Virus record (IMG/VR): IMGVR_UViG_3300035670_000886
Location: 1-31,714 of that record
Length of the DNA: 31,714 nucleotides
From: a virus
Reading direction: 5' to 3' (one strand)
Shown piece after piece: positions 1-8,500 of the stretch (within the stretch, counting starts at the first letter, position 1; every line of letters starts with the position of its first letter). The notes under the pieces are model-generated. The model made no database searches. It was given only the letters and a program-made list of their open reading frames with translations, and had not been told where the DNA came from. A program made the translations under genes and the position numbers.

Positions 1-1077
1 CCCTGTGAACGTATAACTTGTAACTGTTGTTGTTGCACTTAAAAATTGTGTTTCTCCTGAAACAAAATATGTAACATTTTCACCATTTGTGGATACAGAT
101 ACTTTGATACTATCACCTTTATTACATGTTGAATCCACTACTGTGGCTATGAAATTATTCGCAACTGAAGTATTAGAAGGTATTGATCTGATAACTTGAG
201 CGGTACATCCAAAAGAATCCGTAACAATAAATTTATAAAAATTACCATTACACAATGGAACTTCATTTCCTGTTAAAGTATATGTTGATTCATTTGTAGT
301 TCCTGTTGTATATATAAGAACATTTGGATTTGAGGATGTACCCGAATATACTGTTATTATTAAAGGTGATATAAAATTTGTATAATTTAATTGTAATACT
401 GTTTCTGTACAATCAAAACATTCAGGTATTGTTACTGTATTAGCACTTAATGTCGGTGGTCTTAAACTATTTATTGTAAGTGGTTTAGTTATTGCTGCAC
501 AAGTACCTGAAGTATCAGTCATCACTATACTATAACTTCCCGCAATAAAACCACTAATATTAATACTTTCTCCTGATATAGAAGTTCCTGTTAATCCATT
601 ACTAGCCGTGAACTGATATGGACCACCTGAAGGCATACCATATAACGTAATTGTTGTACCAGTTCTACTACAACTTGAAAGTGTGGCCGCTGACACACTA
701 AAAGTACAAGGGTCTGTTCCTGAAATTTGTAAACTTTCTGAATTTTGTTTACTTTTATATGATATTTCAGGTTTTTTTACTTCTTCTTCTATTGTGTAAA
801 ATTCTAAACAATTATCACAATTTCTATGTTGTATAAATGTAAATGTATCACCAGTAAATCTATTCGTGGTTGTTTTTACATAATCATCTCCTTCAAAAAC
901 ATCTATAATTTCATAACACCCCTCAATATCATTACCATTAGAATCTTCAATCTCCCATATTTCACCAACATCTAATCCATCATCACCACCGGCACTGCCT
1001 ACCCAAGATTTAAAAATTAATTCGTAGACATTTCTTTTGTCATAACAATCTTGAAATATGTAATTTTTTAGTTTCAT
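1..1077 (-). CDS. Partial SprB/Ig-like repeat virion protein (C-terminus beyond window)
   Basis: I translated this frame directly. It starts with ATG at 1077, sharing ATGA with the stop of the upstream 984-aa gene, and stays open for 359 codons to the window edge, so the C-terminus is missing. The first ~100 residues (beginning MKLKNYIFQDCYDKRN) form a Cys-containing domain I do not recognise. From about residue 130 come Thr/Ser/Gly-rich beta-type repeats. One has a GGPYQF strand at 151-156 and GSYSIVMTDTSGTC near 180-193; another has FYKFIVTDSFGC at 280-291. The pattern GG-PY...aGsY.i.vtD..G.C is that of SprB-like repeats, found in Flavobacterium gliding adhesins and other Bacteroidota surface proteins. 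By position after the baseplate genes it is probably a tail fibre or other exposed receptor-binding or decoration protein, which is inference. Confidence 0.8.
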   Translation of the reverse strand, partial: MKLKNYIFQDCYDKRNVYELIFKSWVGSAGGDDGLDVGEIWEIEDSNGNDIEGCYEIIDVFEGDDYVKTTTNRFTGDTFTFIQHRNCDNCLEFYTIEEEVKKPEISYKSKQNSESLQISGTDPCTFSVSAATLSSCSRTGTTITLYGMPSGGPYQFTASNGLTGTSISGESINISGFIAGSYSIVMTDTSGTCAAITKPLTINSLRPPTLSANTVTIPECFDCTETVLQLNYTNFISPLIITVYSGTSSNPNVLIYTTGTTNESTYTLTGNEVPLCNGNFYKFIVTDSFGCTAQVIRSIPSNTSVANNFIATVVDSTCNKGDSIKVSVSTNGENVTYFVSGETQFLSATTTVTSYTFTG

Positions 1078-4028
1078 TCTTCACAAAGTATTGATATATT
1101 AACCCCCACACCTATTTTAAATGTTTTATTTTCAAAGTCATCATCACAAGTTAGATTAAAAATAGTCACACTATTTCCATTGAACTCATATCCAATACCT
1201 TCACTTTGTAAATTAGGAAATTGTGCATTTATTTCGTTCACCCACTGTGTTTGACTTGGGAAATCGTTTGGACCAAATCCTGTATAAAATGGTGTGGTTA
1301 TATTAAGTAACTCTACACCATCTAAATATGCCAATAAATACCACTCACTTACTGTTCCGTTTACAACACAATCGCTGTATGTAAATCCACTTGCTTGTAC
1401 TGATGTTACAATACTATTTGTTAGTACTGTTTGAAGACTTTGTGATATATTACAAGACAATGTATGGGTGGCACAATTATAGTTGAATAGTGACCCGTTA
1501 TACGTACATGGGATGCAAATATCTAACGGACTAACACATCCTCTTTGTCTTTTCCATGAAATTTTTTGTCTTTGTAAAACGTTGTTCTCAAATTTTTGAC
1601 CTCCCATCCATAAGGTTGTGGCTGGTATCATCTGTTCTACAAGTTTCATCCAGTAATCACCAATTCCGTTGGTGAAGTCAATCATTTTTTGGTATGTATA
1701 TTTGTTCGATTCTATTCCTTTTTCTTCTAAAGAATTTATATATCTCCAATAAAGTGATTGTAGTGTTGGGTATCCACCTCCTTTACCATCATCGATGAAT
1801 AGTCTGTCTCTAACATTAATCATATTGAGATAAAATGTTTGAGCAAATTCAAAAAATGTTTTTTCTTTTGGTTTTGGGTTTATTATCGTCCAATCTGCTC
1901 CTTCAGGATATGGATATGGTGAGGTTAACCCTGTTGATGGTATTGGGTAGTCATATTTCTTTGACATATTCCAAATATCATATAAAATACCTTGACCCAT
2001 ATTTAAAGACAACTCAATATTTTTTGAGTTCAATACTAACTTCTCGTCATCTACTTGATAATATGCGTTGTATCCTGCGTTTTTGCTTGTTCTTAAATCT
2101 GTTTCTGTATCTGCCCAAGATTTTTTGTTGTCATAAACTCGTGAAATATTATACCCCATCTTCATATATGGGAAATTTCTAAATCTATTAAAATACTTTT
2201 CACCAAAACTTTTTGTTTCTAATTGAGTTTGGATATTAACATTTTGTCCTGTAAAAACTGAGTTTGTTATATTAACGACTTCAATCGACCTGTGTTCTGG
2301 TGTTGTTTCGTACCAACCTGAACCTTTTTGGAAAAACATATCATCCGTTTCCAAAGGTTTCTTTGGATAACCATTTATGTCTATCGGATAATCATCTCTT
2401 TCTGTGTCTGTAAAAGAAAAGGATGTGGTCGTTGTAAAACCACTATATTCTTGACCCATAAACATAAATGTGTTATCTGGATCCAAGGTTACTGTTTGTT
2501 CAACTTTTGTTCCTCCACTTAATAATGCAAATTCACTATCAAAATCATTTATATTGATGACCCCGTCCGCAAGGTAAAGAGTTTCATTAAATTCAATTAA
2601 CGCTTTTGGTGCCCCAATTAAATTCATAAGAGCTTCTATCGAACGTCTTGTCCCTTTTGATTTGAAGAGATATGCAGAATTTAATATAAGATTTCTATAA
2701 TATTGTTGATTTAATTCGTTTGGTGTTTTTCCTATAGATTGTCCCGAATATGCGGATACTTTGTTCCCCTTAATTAAATTGGCGATAAAGTTCTCATTAC
2801 TTATCGGTGAGATATTGGTATCCCATCCTAATGTTTGTGCTAAATTTGATAATAATTGTGATGGAATATCATTCTTTACTGTATAGTTTACAGAATTCAT
2901 GTTTGATAAAGCATCTATAAACTTTTTTGTTTCATCAAAACTTCTTCCATAAATTTGTAAAACTTTTTCAAATTTTTGTTCTTGGGTATCGAAATCTTTT
3001 AAGGTTCCTGCCGTTAAAAATCTCGATATTAAATCGGTTCTAAAATCGTCAATATCTAAAGCAATTTCACTTAACTTTTCTAAGTATCTATCAAATGAAC
3101 TTGTGGTGATATCTAAATTCCAATGTTTATTAACTAACCAAACTACCTTTTCGTTGGTTTTATATAATTTTCCATCTTCAGTTTCTTTTATAACTTGAAA
3201 AACTGCAGAGTACTTGGGACTTACCTTTCTATTTAATAAAAAGTCTTCAACTTCATCGAAGGCTTCTTTGAATATTTTTTCAGTTTCATCATCATTTGGT
3301 TTTATCACCAAACTAGTTGTTGTTTCAGTTTCATTTCCAAAAGGTTTTCCTTGAACTGTAAATTCAATATATCCATCAACTAAACTACTTGATGGTTCAA
3401 AATCCAAAACTCTATATTCTGTTAGTACATCTGAAAAATATAATGAATATTTTGTATAATTGTTAGTTAAATTTCTATAATTACTAACCTGTATTGGTCT
3501 TAATTGTAAGTTTCTACTAGCATTAACACTATAATCAATATCAAAAGGATTTTTTAATCTTCTGACATTGATTTTAAATGTTGTTGTGTTTTCAACATTA
3601 TCATATGTTATATCATATGCCGTATTACCTGTTGTATAGTCATAATAATCTTTATCAACTTCTAAAGCGGCCGGAAAATAATTAACTATTTTCGTTACCG
3701 ATGTTGATATCCTTTTTTGTATCGACCCGTATAGTGTAAAATTAGTAATTTGTGATATATCATAATTCGGATATACTCTAAATTCTTTTTCAAATAATAT
3801 CTTATTTTCTTCGATATTTTTTGAATTTATATCAGTCAAAGAAAGTGGTTGAGAAAATACTCCTGTGTCAAAGTTTCTTTGTATTCTTTCAACTAAATTC
3901 GTACTAAACTCAAAATTTCCTTGCGTTAGTCCTCCACCCTGAACAACTTGTAAACCAACCAAATTGTCAGAAAATGTACCCCTACCATTCGGTGGTGCGG
4001 GTGGATATCTATATTTATTATCTGCCAT
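1074..4028 (-). CDS. Baseplate wedge protein, P2 gpI / T4 gp7-like
   Basis: This 984-aa protein is close in length to T4 gp7 (about 1030 aa). Residues about 310-480 look like the tail protein I family: a helical stretch (SFDRYLEKLSEIALDIDDFR), then YYRNLILNSAYLFKSKGTRR and SIEALMNLIGAP near 443-474, which match the family's pattern of a short helix, KGT, and a helix ending in G. In P2 and T4 the gpI/gp7 chain joins two gpJ/gp6 chains to make the wedge, and gp6 and gp25 lie upstream in the same operon, so that role is likely. The N-terminal ~300 residues look beta-rich. The C-terminal 155 residues hold eight Cys (831, 838, 841, 852, 859, 887, 961, 982), unusual for a virion protein. The start overlaps the stop of the 302-aa gene by one base (TAATG), and its stop overlaps the next start (ATGA). 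Confidence 0.6.
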   Translation of the reverse strand: MADNKYRYPPAPPNGRGTFSDNLVGLQVVQGGGLTQGNFEFSTNLVERIQRNFDTGVFSQPLSLTDINSKNIEENKILFEKEFRVYPNYDISQITNFTLYGSIQKRISTSVTKIVNYFPAALEVDKDYYDYTTGNTAYDITYDNVENTTTFKINVRRLKNPFDIDYSVNASRNLQLRPIQVSNYRNLTNNYTKYSLYFSDVLTEYRVLDFEPSSSLVDGYIEFTVQGKPFGNETETTTSLVIKPNDDETEKIFKEAFDEVEDFLLNRKVSPKYSAVFQVIKETEDGKLYKTNEKVVWLVNKHWNLDITTSSFDRYLEKLSEIALDIDDFRTDLISRFLTAGTLKDFDTQEQKFEKVLQIYGRSFDETKKFIDALSNMNSVNYTVKNDIPSQLLSNLAQTLGWDTNISPISNENFIANLIKGNKVSAYSGQSIGKTPNELNQQYYRNLILNSAYLFKSKGTRRSIEALMNLIGAPKALIEFNETLYLADGVININDFDSEFALLSGGTKVEQTVTLDPDNTFMFMGQEYSGFTTTTSFSFTDTERDDYPIDINGYPKKPLETDDMFFQKGSGWYETTPEHRSIEVVNITNSVFTGQNVNIQTQLETKSFGEKYFNRFRNFPYMKMGYNISRVYDNKKSWADTETDLRTSKNAGYNAYYQVDDEKLVLNSKNIELSLNMGQGILYDIWNMSKKYDYPIPSTGLTSPYPYPEGADWTIINPKPKEKTFFEFAQTFYLNMINVRDRLFIDDGKGGGYPTLQSLYWRYINSLEEKGIESNKYTYQKMIDFTNGIGDYWMKLVEQMIPATTLWMGGQKFENNVLQRQKISWKRQRGCVSPLDICIPCTYNGSLFNYNCATHTLSCNISQSLQTVLTNSIVTSVQASGFTYSDCVVNGTVSEWYLLAYLDGVELLNITTPFYTGFGPNDFPSQTQWVNEINAQFPNLQSEGIGYEFNGNSVTIFNLTCDDDFENKTFKIGVGVNISILCEE

Positions 4029-4936
4029 TACTGTGTTATGTTAGTAAAATTCTTACTAAAATCGATATTATCATTTCTGTTTTCTCTAACTTCGTACAGT
4101 AGATTGTTAAATTCGTCTCTAATTTCGTATAGGTTATATTGCTTGTAGATATTAAGTTGTGTGTCGTATAGGGTGTATACACCATCTTCAATACTCTTGG
4201 TTTGATTTCCGTACAACGCAATAGCCAAGGTGTCGATATCGTGTTCTGCGATTTCAACATCAACACTTACAGGGTTAAAATATGTATTTGTTAATATAAT
4301 GCTTTGATTTGGTTGACCGATAAATGGTGTTGCGTTTGGTTTATTTGATGGAGCACTCGCAGGTGTTAGTGTACAAAAGATTAGATTACTACCCGATTCA
4401 ACATATCTGTAACGAACAGATTTTTGAGATGAATTTGTAACATTAGATGTTACGGGTTCACAATAAAATGTTGAAGTTACTATTCTATGTAGGTTTTGGA
4501 TTTTAACACCTCCTTCGTTTAGATATTCCACTCTATATCCTACCAAACCTTGATTTATAAATCTACTTCTAAATTCTGATGGAACAGAATTCAAATCTAT
4601 TATTATACCTTTAACATTTGGTAGTGATGAAAGTACACCACAATCTAAAATTGTGGTTCTTATTTGTGCAGGTCGAACATAAACGGTATATATACCGATT
4701 TCACTAAATTCTGAAGCGGGTAATTTTAAATTATATAAACCACCTAAAATCTCTATACCTTGATTTCCACCAGTTTCAGAACTGTGAAAATAAGGTGTTA
4801 ATACTGTCCTTGCATCCAACTTTTTTAATATTGAACTTGGACTTGCATCTCTCGATGGTGTATAATTTAATATTACCTCAACGTCTTCAGGTGAAACGTC
4901 AGCAGGTCTCTTTGTTCCGTATGTTCCTAATGCCAT
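4028..4936 (-). CDS. Unknown baseplate/tail structural protein (302 aa)
   Basis: I do not recognise this family. The protein is soluble-looking, without signal peptide or membrane segment, and rich in beta-prone stretches (GIYTVYVRPAQIRTT, SVRYRYVESGSNLIFCTL). The N-terminus MALGTYGTKRPADVSPEDVEV is Pro/Asp-rich and probably extended. The C-terminal part (DGVYTLYDTQLNIYKQYNLY then EIRDEFNNLLYEVREN) reads as strands followed by a helix. It starts three bases after the stop of the 341-aa gene, and its stop codon overlaps the ATG of the gp7-like gene by one base, so the two are likely translationally coupled and made together. A role as an accessory wedge or baseplate-plug subunit is inferred only from this location. 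Confidence 0.65.
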   Translation of the reverse strand: MALGTYGTKRPADVSPEDVEVILNYTPSRDASPSSILKKLDARTVLTPYFHSSETGGNQGIEILGGLYNLKLPASEFSEIGIYTVYVRPAQIRTTILDCGVLSSLPNVKGIIIDLNSVPSEFRSRFINQGLVGYRVEYLNEGGVKIQNLHRIVTSTFYCEPVTSNVTNSSQKSVRYRYVESGSNLIFCTLTPASAPSNKPNATPFIGQPNQSIILTNTYFNPVSVDVEIAEHDIDTLAIALYGNQTKSIEDGVYTLYDTQLNIYKQYNLYEIRDEFNNLLYEVRENRNDNIDFSKNFTNITQ

Positions 4937-4939
4937 GTC

Positions 4940-5965
4940 TTAAATTTTATTTATTTTAAAATATCCATATCCATATAAAGTTAAATCTCCAATATTGTCC
5001 ACTTCACCAAGTCTTAGTAAAGATTCCAACCCTGAATATTTTCCTCTATCAATAAATATATCTGATTGAATTTCCGGTGACGATACAAACCCAATCATTA
5101 ATTCTTCTTTGGTTATGTATTCTTCATCTAACATCTCTTCTGTAAATCCTTCAGACTCAACAATATATATTGTTGTACCATCAGGATAATCATAATATAA
5201 AATATTGTTTATAGTATATGCCGTATATGTTTCGGTGATTTCATTTACAATACCGTAACTTTCTCCATATTTTTTTACGTCTTTACCTACGACAAATTTG
5301 TTCGGACCATATTGTGTTAACTCGTTTAATTGAGATTTACTATATCCTGTTATCGTTATAGGTGTTGTGGTGAAGTTACTTGAGAGTTGGTTTTCAATCG
5401 TACTAACGGAATCGTCATATATCAATACAGTACCATCGGGAAGAGTAAAACTCGCCTCAGTTACAGGTAAAACAATATCTACAAACGGGAAATACACCCT
5501 CTTTCTAACGTCTAAAGTTCCCCAAGGATTTGTTTGTGTTAATCTAATCACATAAGACGCAGATTCAGGAGCATAAGAATGTGATTTAAAGTTTGGAAAT
5601 ACTTCATTAAATGTTTCAACAACACCGTCCCCCCAATCTATCTGATATGTTGCAAATTTTAAAAATGTTTTGAGTTGTTCTGCCGTATTATATACCTTTA
5701 CCATATAAAGGTTATCTTCATCTCCATCAAAAATAAAATTATTTACAATATCTTTTTGTAAAACAAACCCATCAAACGCGGTATAGAATCCCAAATCATC
5801 ATAAGTTTGATTTAGTATTATAGGTATATTAAAATCTGTGGTTTCTGCGTTAACAAATTGAGACATACCAGAGTATACCCCAAATGTTATTCCCTCATAA
5901 ATTTGAGATGAAATTTCTTTTGTGATAGATTCTGGCGATATCCTAACATAAAACTTATCTTCCAT
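4940..5965 (-). CDS. Baseplate/tail protein with PKD-like domain (341 aa)
   Basis: Residues about 100-160 look like a PKD (Ig-fold) domain: YQIDWGDGVVETF at 107-119 carries the typical WGDG turn, followed by SHSYAPESASYVIRL (128-142), the usual H.Y...g.Y.v.l pattern, and a final strand ending RVYFPF. PKD domains are common adhesive or spacer modules on cell-surface and virion proteins. The regions before and after it are unrecognised; residues 160-290 look beta-rich (ASFTLPDGTVLIYDDS) and the C-terminus is short and mixed. There is no signal peptide. The ATG overlaps the previous stop by one base (TAATG), which places the gene firmly in the baseplate operon. It may be an exposed baseplate or fibre-attachment protein; this is inference. 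Confidence 0.7.
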   Translation of the reverse strand: MEDKFYVRISPESITKEISSQIYEGITFGVYSGMSQFVNAETTDFNIPIILNQTYDDLGFYTAFDGFVLQKDIVNNFIFDGDEDNLYMVKVYNTAEQLKTFLKFATYQIDWGDGVVETFNEVFPNFKSHSYAPESASYVIRLTQTNPWGTLDVRKRVYFPFVDIVLPVTEASFTLPDGTVLIYDDSVSTIENQLSSNFTTTPITITGYSKSQLNELTQYGPNKFVVGKDVKKYGESYGIVNEITETYTAYTINNILYYDYPDGTTIYIVESEGFTEEMLDEEYITKEELMIGFVSSPEIQSDIFIDRGKYSGLESLLRLGEVDNIGDLTLYGYGYFKINKI

Positions 5966-6813
5966 TATGGATTAATATATTCATACCATCTTATCGGGAT
6001 TGTAGTTCCTTCTCTTTTATTTGTATTTGGATTAAATACCTCATATGTATAGTTATTGTAATTCATAAAAACTTTATAATACAAAAACTTGCTTTTATCG
6101 AAACTAAATTTTTGAGGTATGGTTGCTTGTGGTTTATTTAACATCCTAATAAATTGTCCTGTTTTTGCGTTAAAAAACTTCGCGGACATATAAAAAGGTG
6201 ATATATTTAGTTTTTCTGGTTTTTTTAACCAATAAATAAAATACCCTTCTTTATCTCCAACAATATCCAAAACAAATTTGGGTGTTTTTATCTCCACTTC
6301 TCTTGGAATTTCTTCTGTTCCGATATCTACCGTTTCTGTTAACCCTTGTTGTGTGGGAATAATTACTGTGAAATATAATTTTTGTGTTTCGGAATCTGAC
6401 GTGTCATAAAAATCGAGTTTAAAAAAACTTCTTCTAAATGAATTGGCACTGTAATAGATTTCTAAATCAGTAAAACTTTCATCTACTGAACTCGGATTGG
6501 TTGTAAATCCATAATCAGCAACCCAGTTCACCACATTTGCAGATGTGGTGTCTCTAATATCAATAGATCTATCATAAAACAAAAAGTTATACGTTATCTT
6601 TGTGTTTACAATTCCAAAATTTGTCCACTTTTCGTGTCTATATCTAACAACTTCGAAATCCTTAATGGGATTTGCAACCCTTTCGATAACGTCTTTTTCA
6701 AAAGATGTAATCAAATCTTCTTTTCCCGATAAATCAAAATCAATTTCAATAGGAATATTTATATTTCTATCAATTTGATTAATACCAAATCTATACTTAT
6801 TCACAATCGTCAA
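5965..6813 (-). CDS. Unknown baseplate/tail structural protein (282 aa)
   Basis: I do not recognise this family. It is a soluble, charged protein with many aromatic residues and alternating strand-like segments (FFKLDFYDTSDSETQKLYFT, FIYWLKKPEKLNISPFYMSA), typical of virion beta-sandwich proteins. The full reading frame begins with TTG at 6813, overlapping the upstream gene by 17 bases. An in-frame GTG at 6804 (giving VNKYRFGINQ) would reduce the overlap to 8 bases, so the true start is uncertain by three codons. The stop overlaps the next ATG by one base. Its position between the 567-aa protein and the PKD-like protein in a tightly packed baseplate operon supports a structural role. Confidence 0.65.
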   Translation of the reverse strand: MTIVNKYRFGINQIDRNINIPIEIDFDLSGKEDLITSFEKDVIERVANPIKDFEVVRYRHEKWTNFGIVNTKITYNFLFYDRSIDIRDTTSANVVNWVADYGFTTNPSSVDESFTDLEIYYSANSFRRSFFKLDFYDTSDSETQKLYFTVIIPTQQGLTETVDIGTEEIPREVEIKTPKFVLDIVGDKEGYFIYWLKKPEKLNISPFYMSAKFFNAKTGQFIRMLNKPQATIPQKFSFDKSKFLYYKVFMNYNNYTYEVFNPNTNKREGTTIPIRWYEYINP

Positions 6814-8500
6814 TTATTGGTGAGAAAATTATGTCATTAAAGACTTTGGACATCTGTATAATTGGTTTGTGTAAGAATAAAATATCTTTAAACGGATAAT
6901 GGGCACCATTTATAAATGGAATGTTAAGTCCGATATTGTTGTTGTCTATATAACCATCGATATATATGTCCCTCCACCTCCACTGATTTTCATATTCAGA
7001 AAAATATGCATAGTCTGGTATCAAATCAGCCTTCTCTTTATCCGCAATTTCAATATAGTCAGAAGTTGCTTTGATATTAATCTCATGATGTGGAATATAA
7101 GCATATCCATCAGGCAAACTATTCGGACTATTGTTGTTTATCACATTGTAGTTGAATGAATATTTGTGATAATGTTCTGATAAAACAACCTCGGTTTGTT
7201 CATAATAATTGAATTCACAAATATCTCCCTTTATCTCATGACCCAACTCCAAATCTTGATTATAATAAAATTTTATTGCACTTTTTTCATAAAATGTATT
7301 CGGTATGCCGCTCACATTTTTATTATTACTTAAGTTCCACCAATTGTCTATTTGTGTTGACAAAAAATTAAAGTCCCACCCTATTTGTAAACCAGAGTTA
7401 AATGATGGTTTATTAAAATAACCCATATAACCCTTGTTTATAATCGTAACATATAAATTAATTAAAGGTCTTCCCAAATGGTCGAACAGATTTGATATGT
7501 CAATATCTTTTTTAAATGAAAATGCGGTGGTTTGTGTTCCCTCCTTTACTGAAATCCTTTCAACATTATTCGGTGTTAACGAGGCATATTCCAACTTCCT
7601 CTTGCTCGGAAAAATGCTGTTCTCAAAACCCATCTTATGTATCTCCTTATCAGAATTTTCTGTTAAAGTTTTATGTACCCTGACATAATATTCAGATAAG
7701 GTTTCATTAACATTTTTTATGTTACCTATCCTTTTAAAATTTCCAGTTTCATAATCAAAAAACCCACCGATATATCCAACATTGTATATGTAAAATACTT
7801 TATCTTCGTTACCATAAGACAAGTCTCCCAACCCATAAACCTCAAAATCTGTCTTTCCATTTATGGGATTTTTAAGTCTTATCCAATTTCCAACCTTTAA
7901 ATTGTGTTTAAAACCACAATAGAAATATGTTAGATTTTTTCCATTAACTTTTATTGTTTTATTGTAATAAGGTATCCCATCTTTAACAGAGAATGTTCTC
8001 GTATATGTCGTATCGTTTTCCTCAAATCTAATCGTTAAACTTTGGTCATAATCTTTTTTGGCGGCATACGTTACATAAACCATCCAATTATATGATGATG
8101 CACTTATAGGTTCAAAGTTCACATGTCCAGGTACTCCCGTAGTTCTAAAAAAAGAAAACTCATCGTATTGTGGATAACCCTTCCATTCTGAACCACTCTC
8201 TATCGTACCCAAAGCATCCAAATAATATAAATTATTTCTAAATGGTTCATAAGTCGTTTTTGCAGAAATAGAGTTTTCAAAAATGTTGACAATTTTTCCA
8301 GAAATTCTATACGTCTGATTTTCAAACCTTTCTTGTGTAAATTTTTCTTGAAGATTTAATATCACACTTCTGTCACCCTCCACATAATTTCTTTGGTTAA
8401 CGTCCAAATTAATCTGCAAACTAAGATCAACGTTAGAGGAACCAGCAAACCGGTCTTCACCTCTAACAATTCTTATCTGATCTTCCTTTTGATTACTCAT
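6797..8500 (-). CDS. Unknown large virion protein (567 aa)
   Basis: I do not recognise this family. The protein begins MSNQKEDQIRIVRGEDRFAG and is rich in Asn, Tyr, Phe and Asp, with many short strand-like stretches (NQTYRISGKIVNIFENSISA, SLTIRFEENDTTYTRTFSV) and no membrane segment, signal peptide or obvious coiled coil. This composition is typical of beta-rich tail or fibre proteins. The ATG overlaps the stop of the 1668-aa gene by four bases (ATGA), so it is probably translated by coupling to that gene, and its own end overlaps the 282-aa gene. A role as a baseplate-peripheral or fibre-connector protein is inferred from the operon alone. Confidence 0.65.
   Translation of the reverse strand: MSNQKEDQIRIVRGEDRFAGSSNVDLSLQINLDVNQRNYVEGDRSVILNLQEKFTQERFENQTYRISGKIVNIFENSISAKTTYEPFRNNLYYLDALGTIESGSEWKGYPQYDEFSFFRTTGVPGHVNFEPISASSYNWMVYVTYAAKKDYDQSLTIRFEENDTTYTRTFSVKDGIPYYNKTIKVNGKNLTYFYCGFKHNLKVGNWIRLKNPINGKTDFEVYGLGDLSYGNEDKVFYIYNVGYIGGFFDYETGNFKRIGNIKNVNETLSEYYVRVHKTLTENSDKEIHKMGFENSIFPSKRKLEYASLTPNNVERISVKEGTQTTAFSFKKDIDISNLFDHLGRPLINLYVTIINKGYMGYFNKPSFNSGLQIGWDFNFLSTQIDNWWNLSNNKNVSGIPNTFYEKSAIKFYYNQDLELGHEIKGDICEFNYYEQTEVVLSEHYHKYSFNYNVINNNSPNSLPDGYAYIPHHEINIKATSDYIEIADKEKADLIPDYAYFSEYENQWRWRDIYIDGYIDNNNIGLNIPFINGAHYPFKDILFLHKPIIQMSKVFNDIIFSPIIDDCE

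Noticed and set aside
1835-2182. Plus-strand open frames opposite long minus-strand genes (also 8 or more others, e.g. 16471-16791 and 11057-11362)
   Set aside because: They lie fully inside well-supported minus-strand genes such as nrdA, have no leader or neighbouring partner, and have antisense-like composition.
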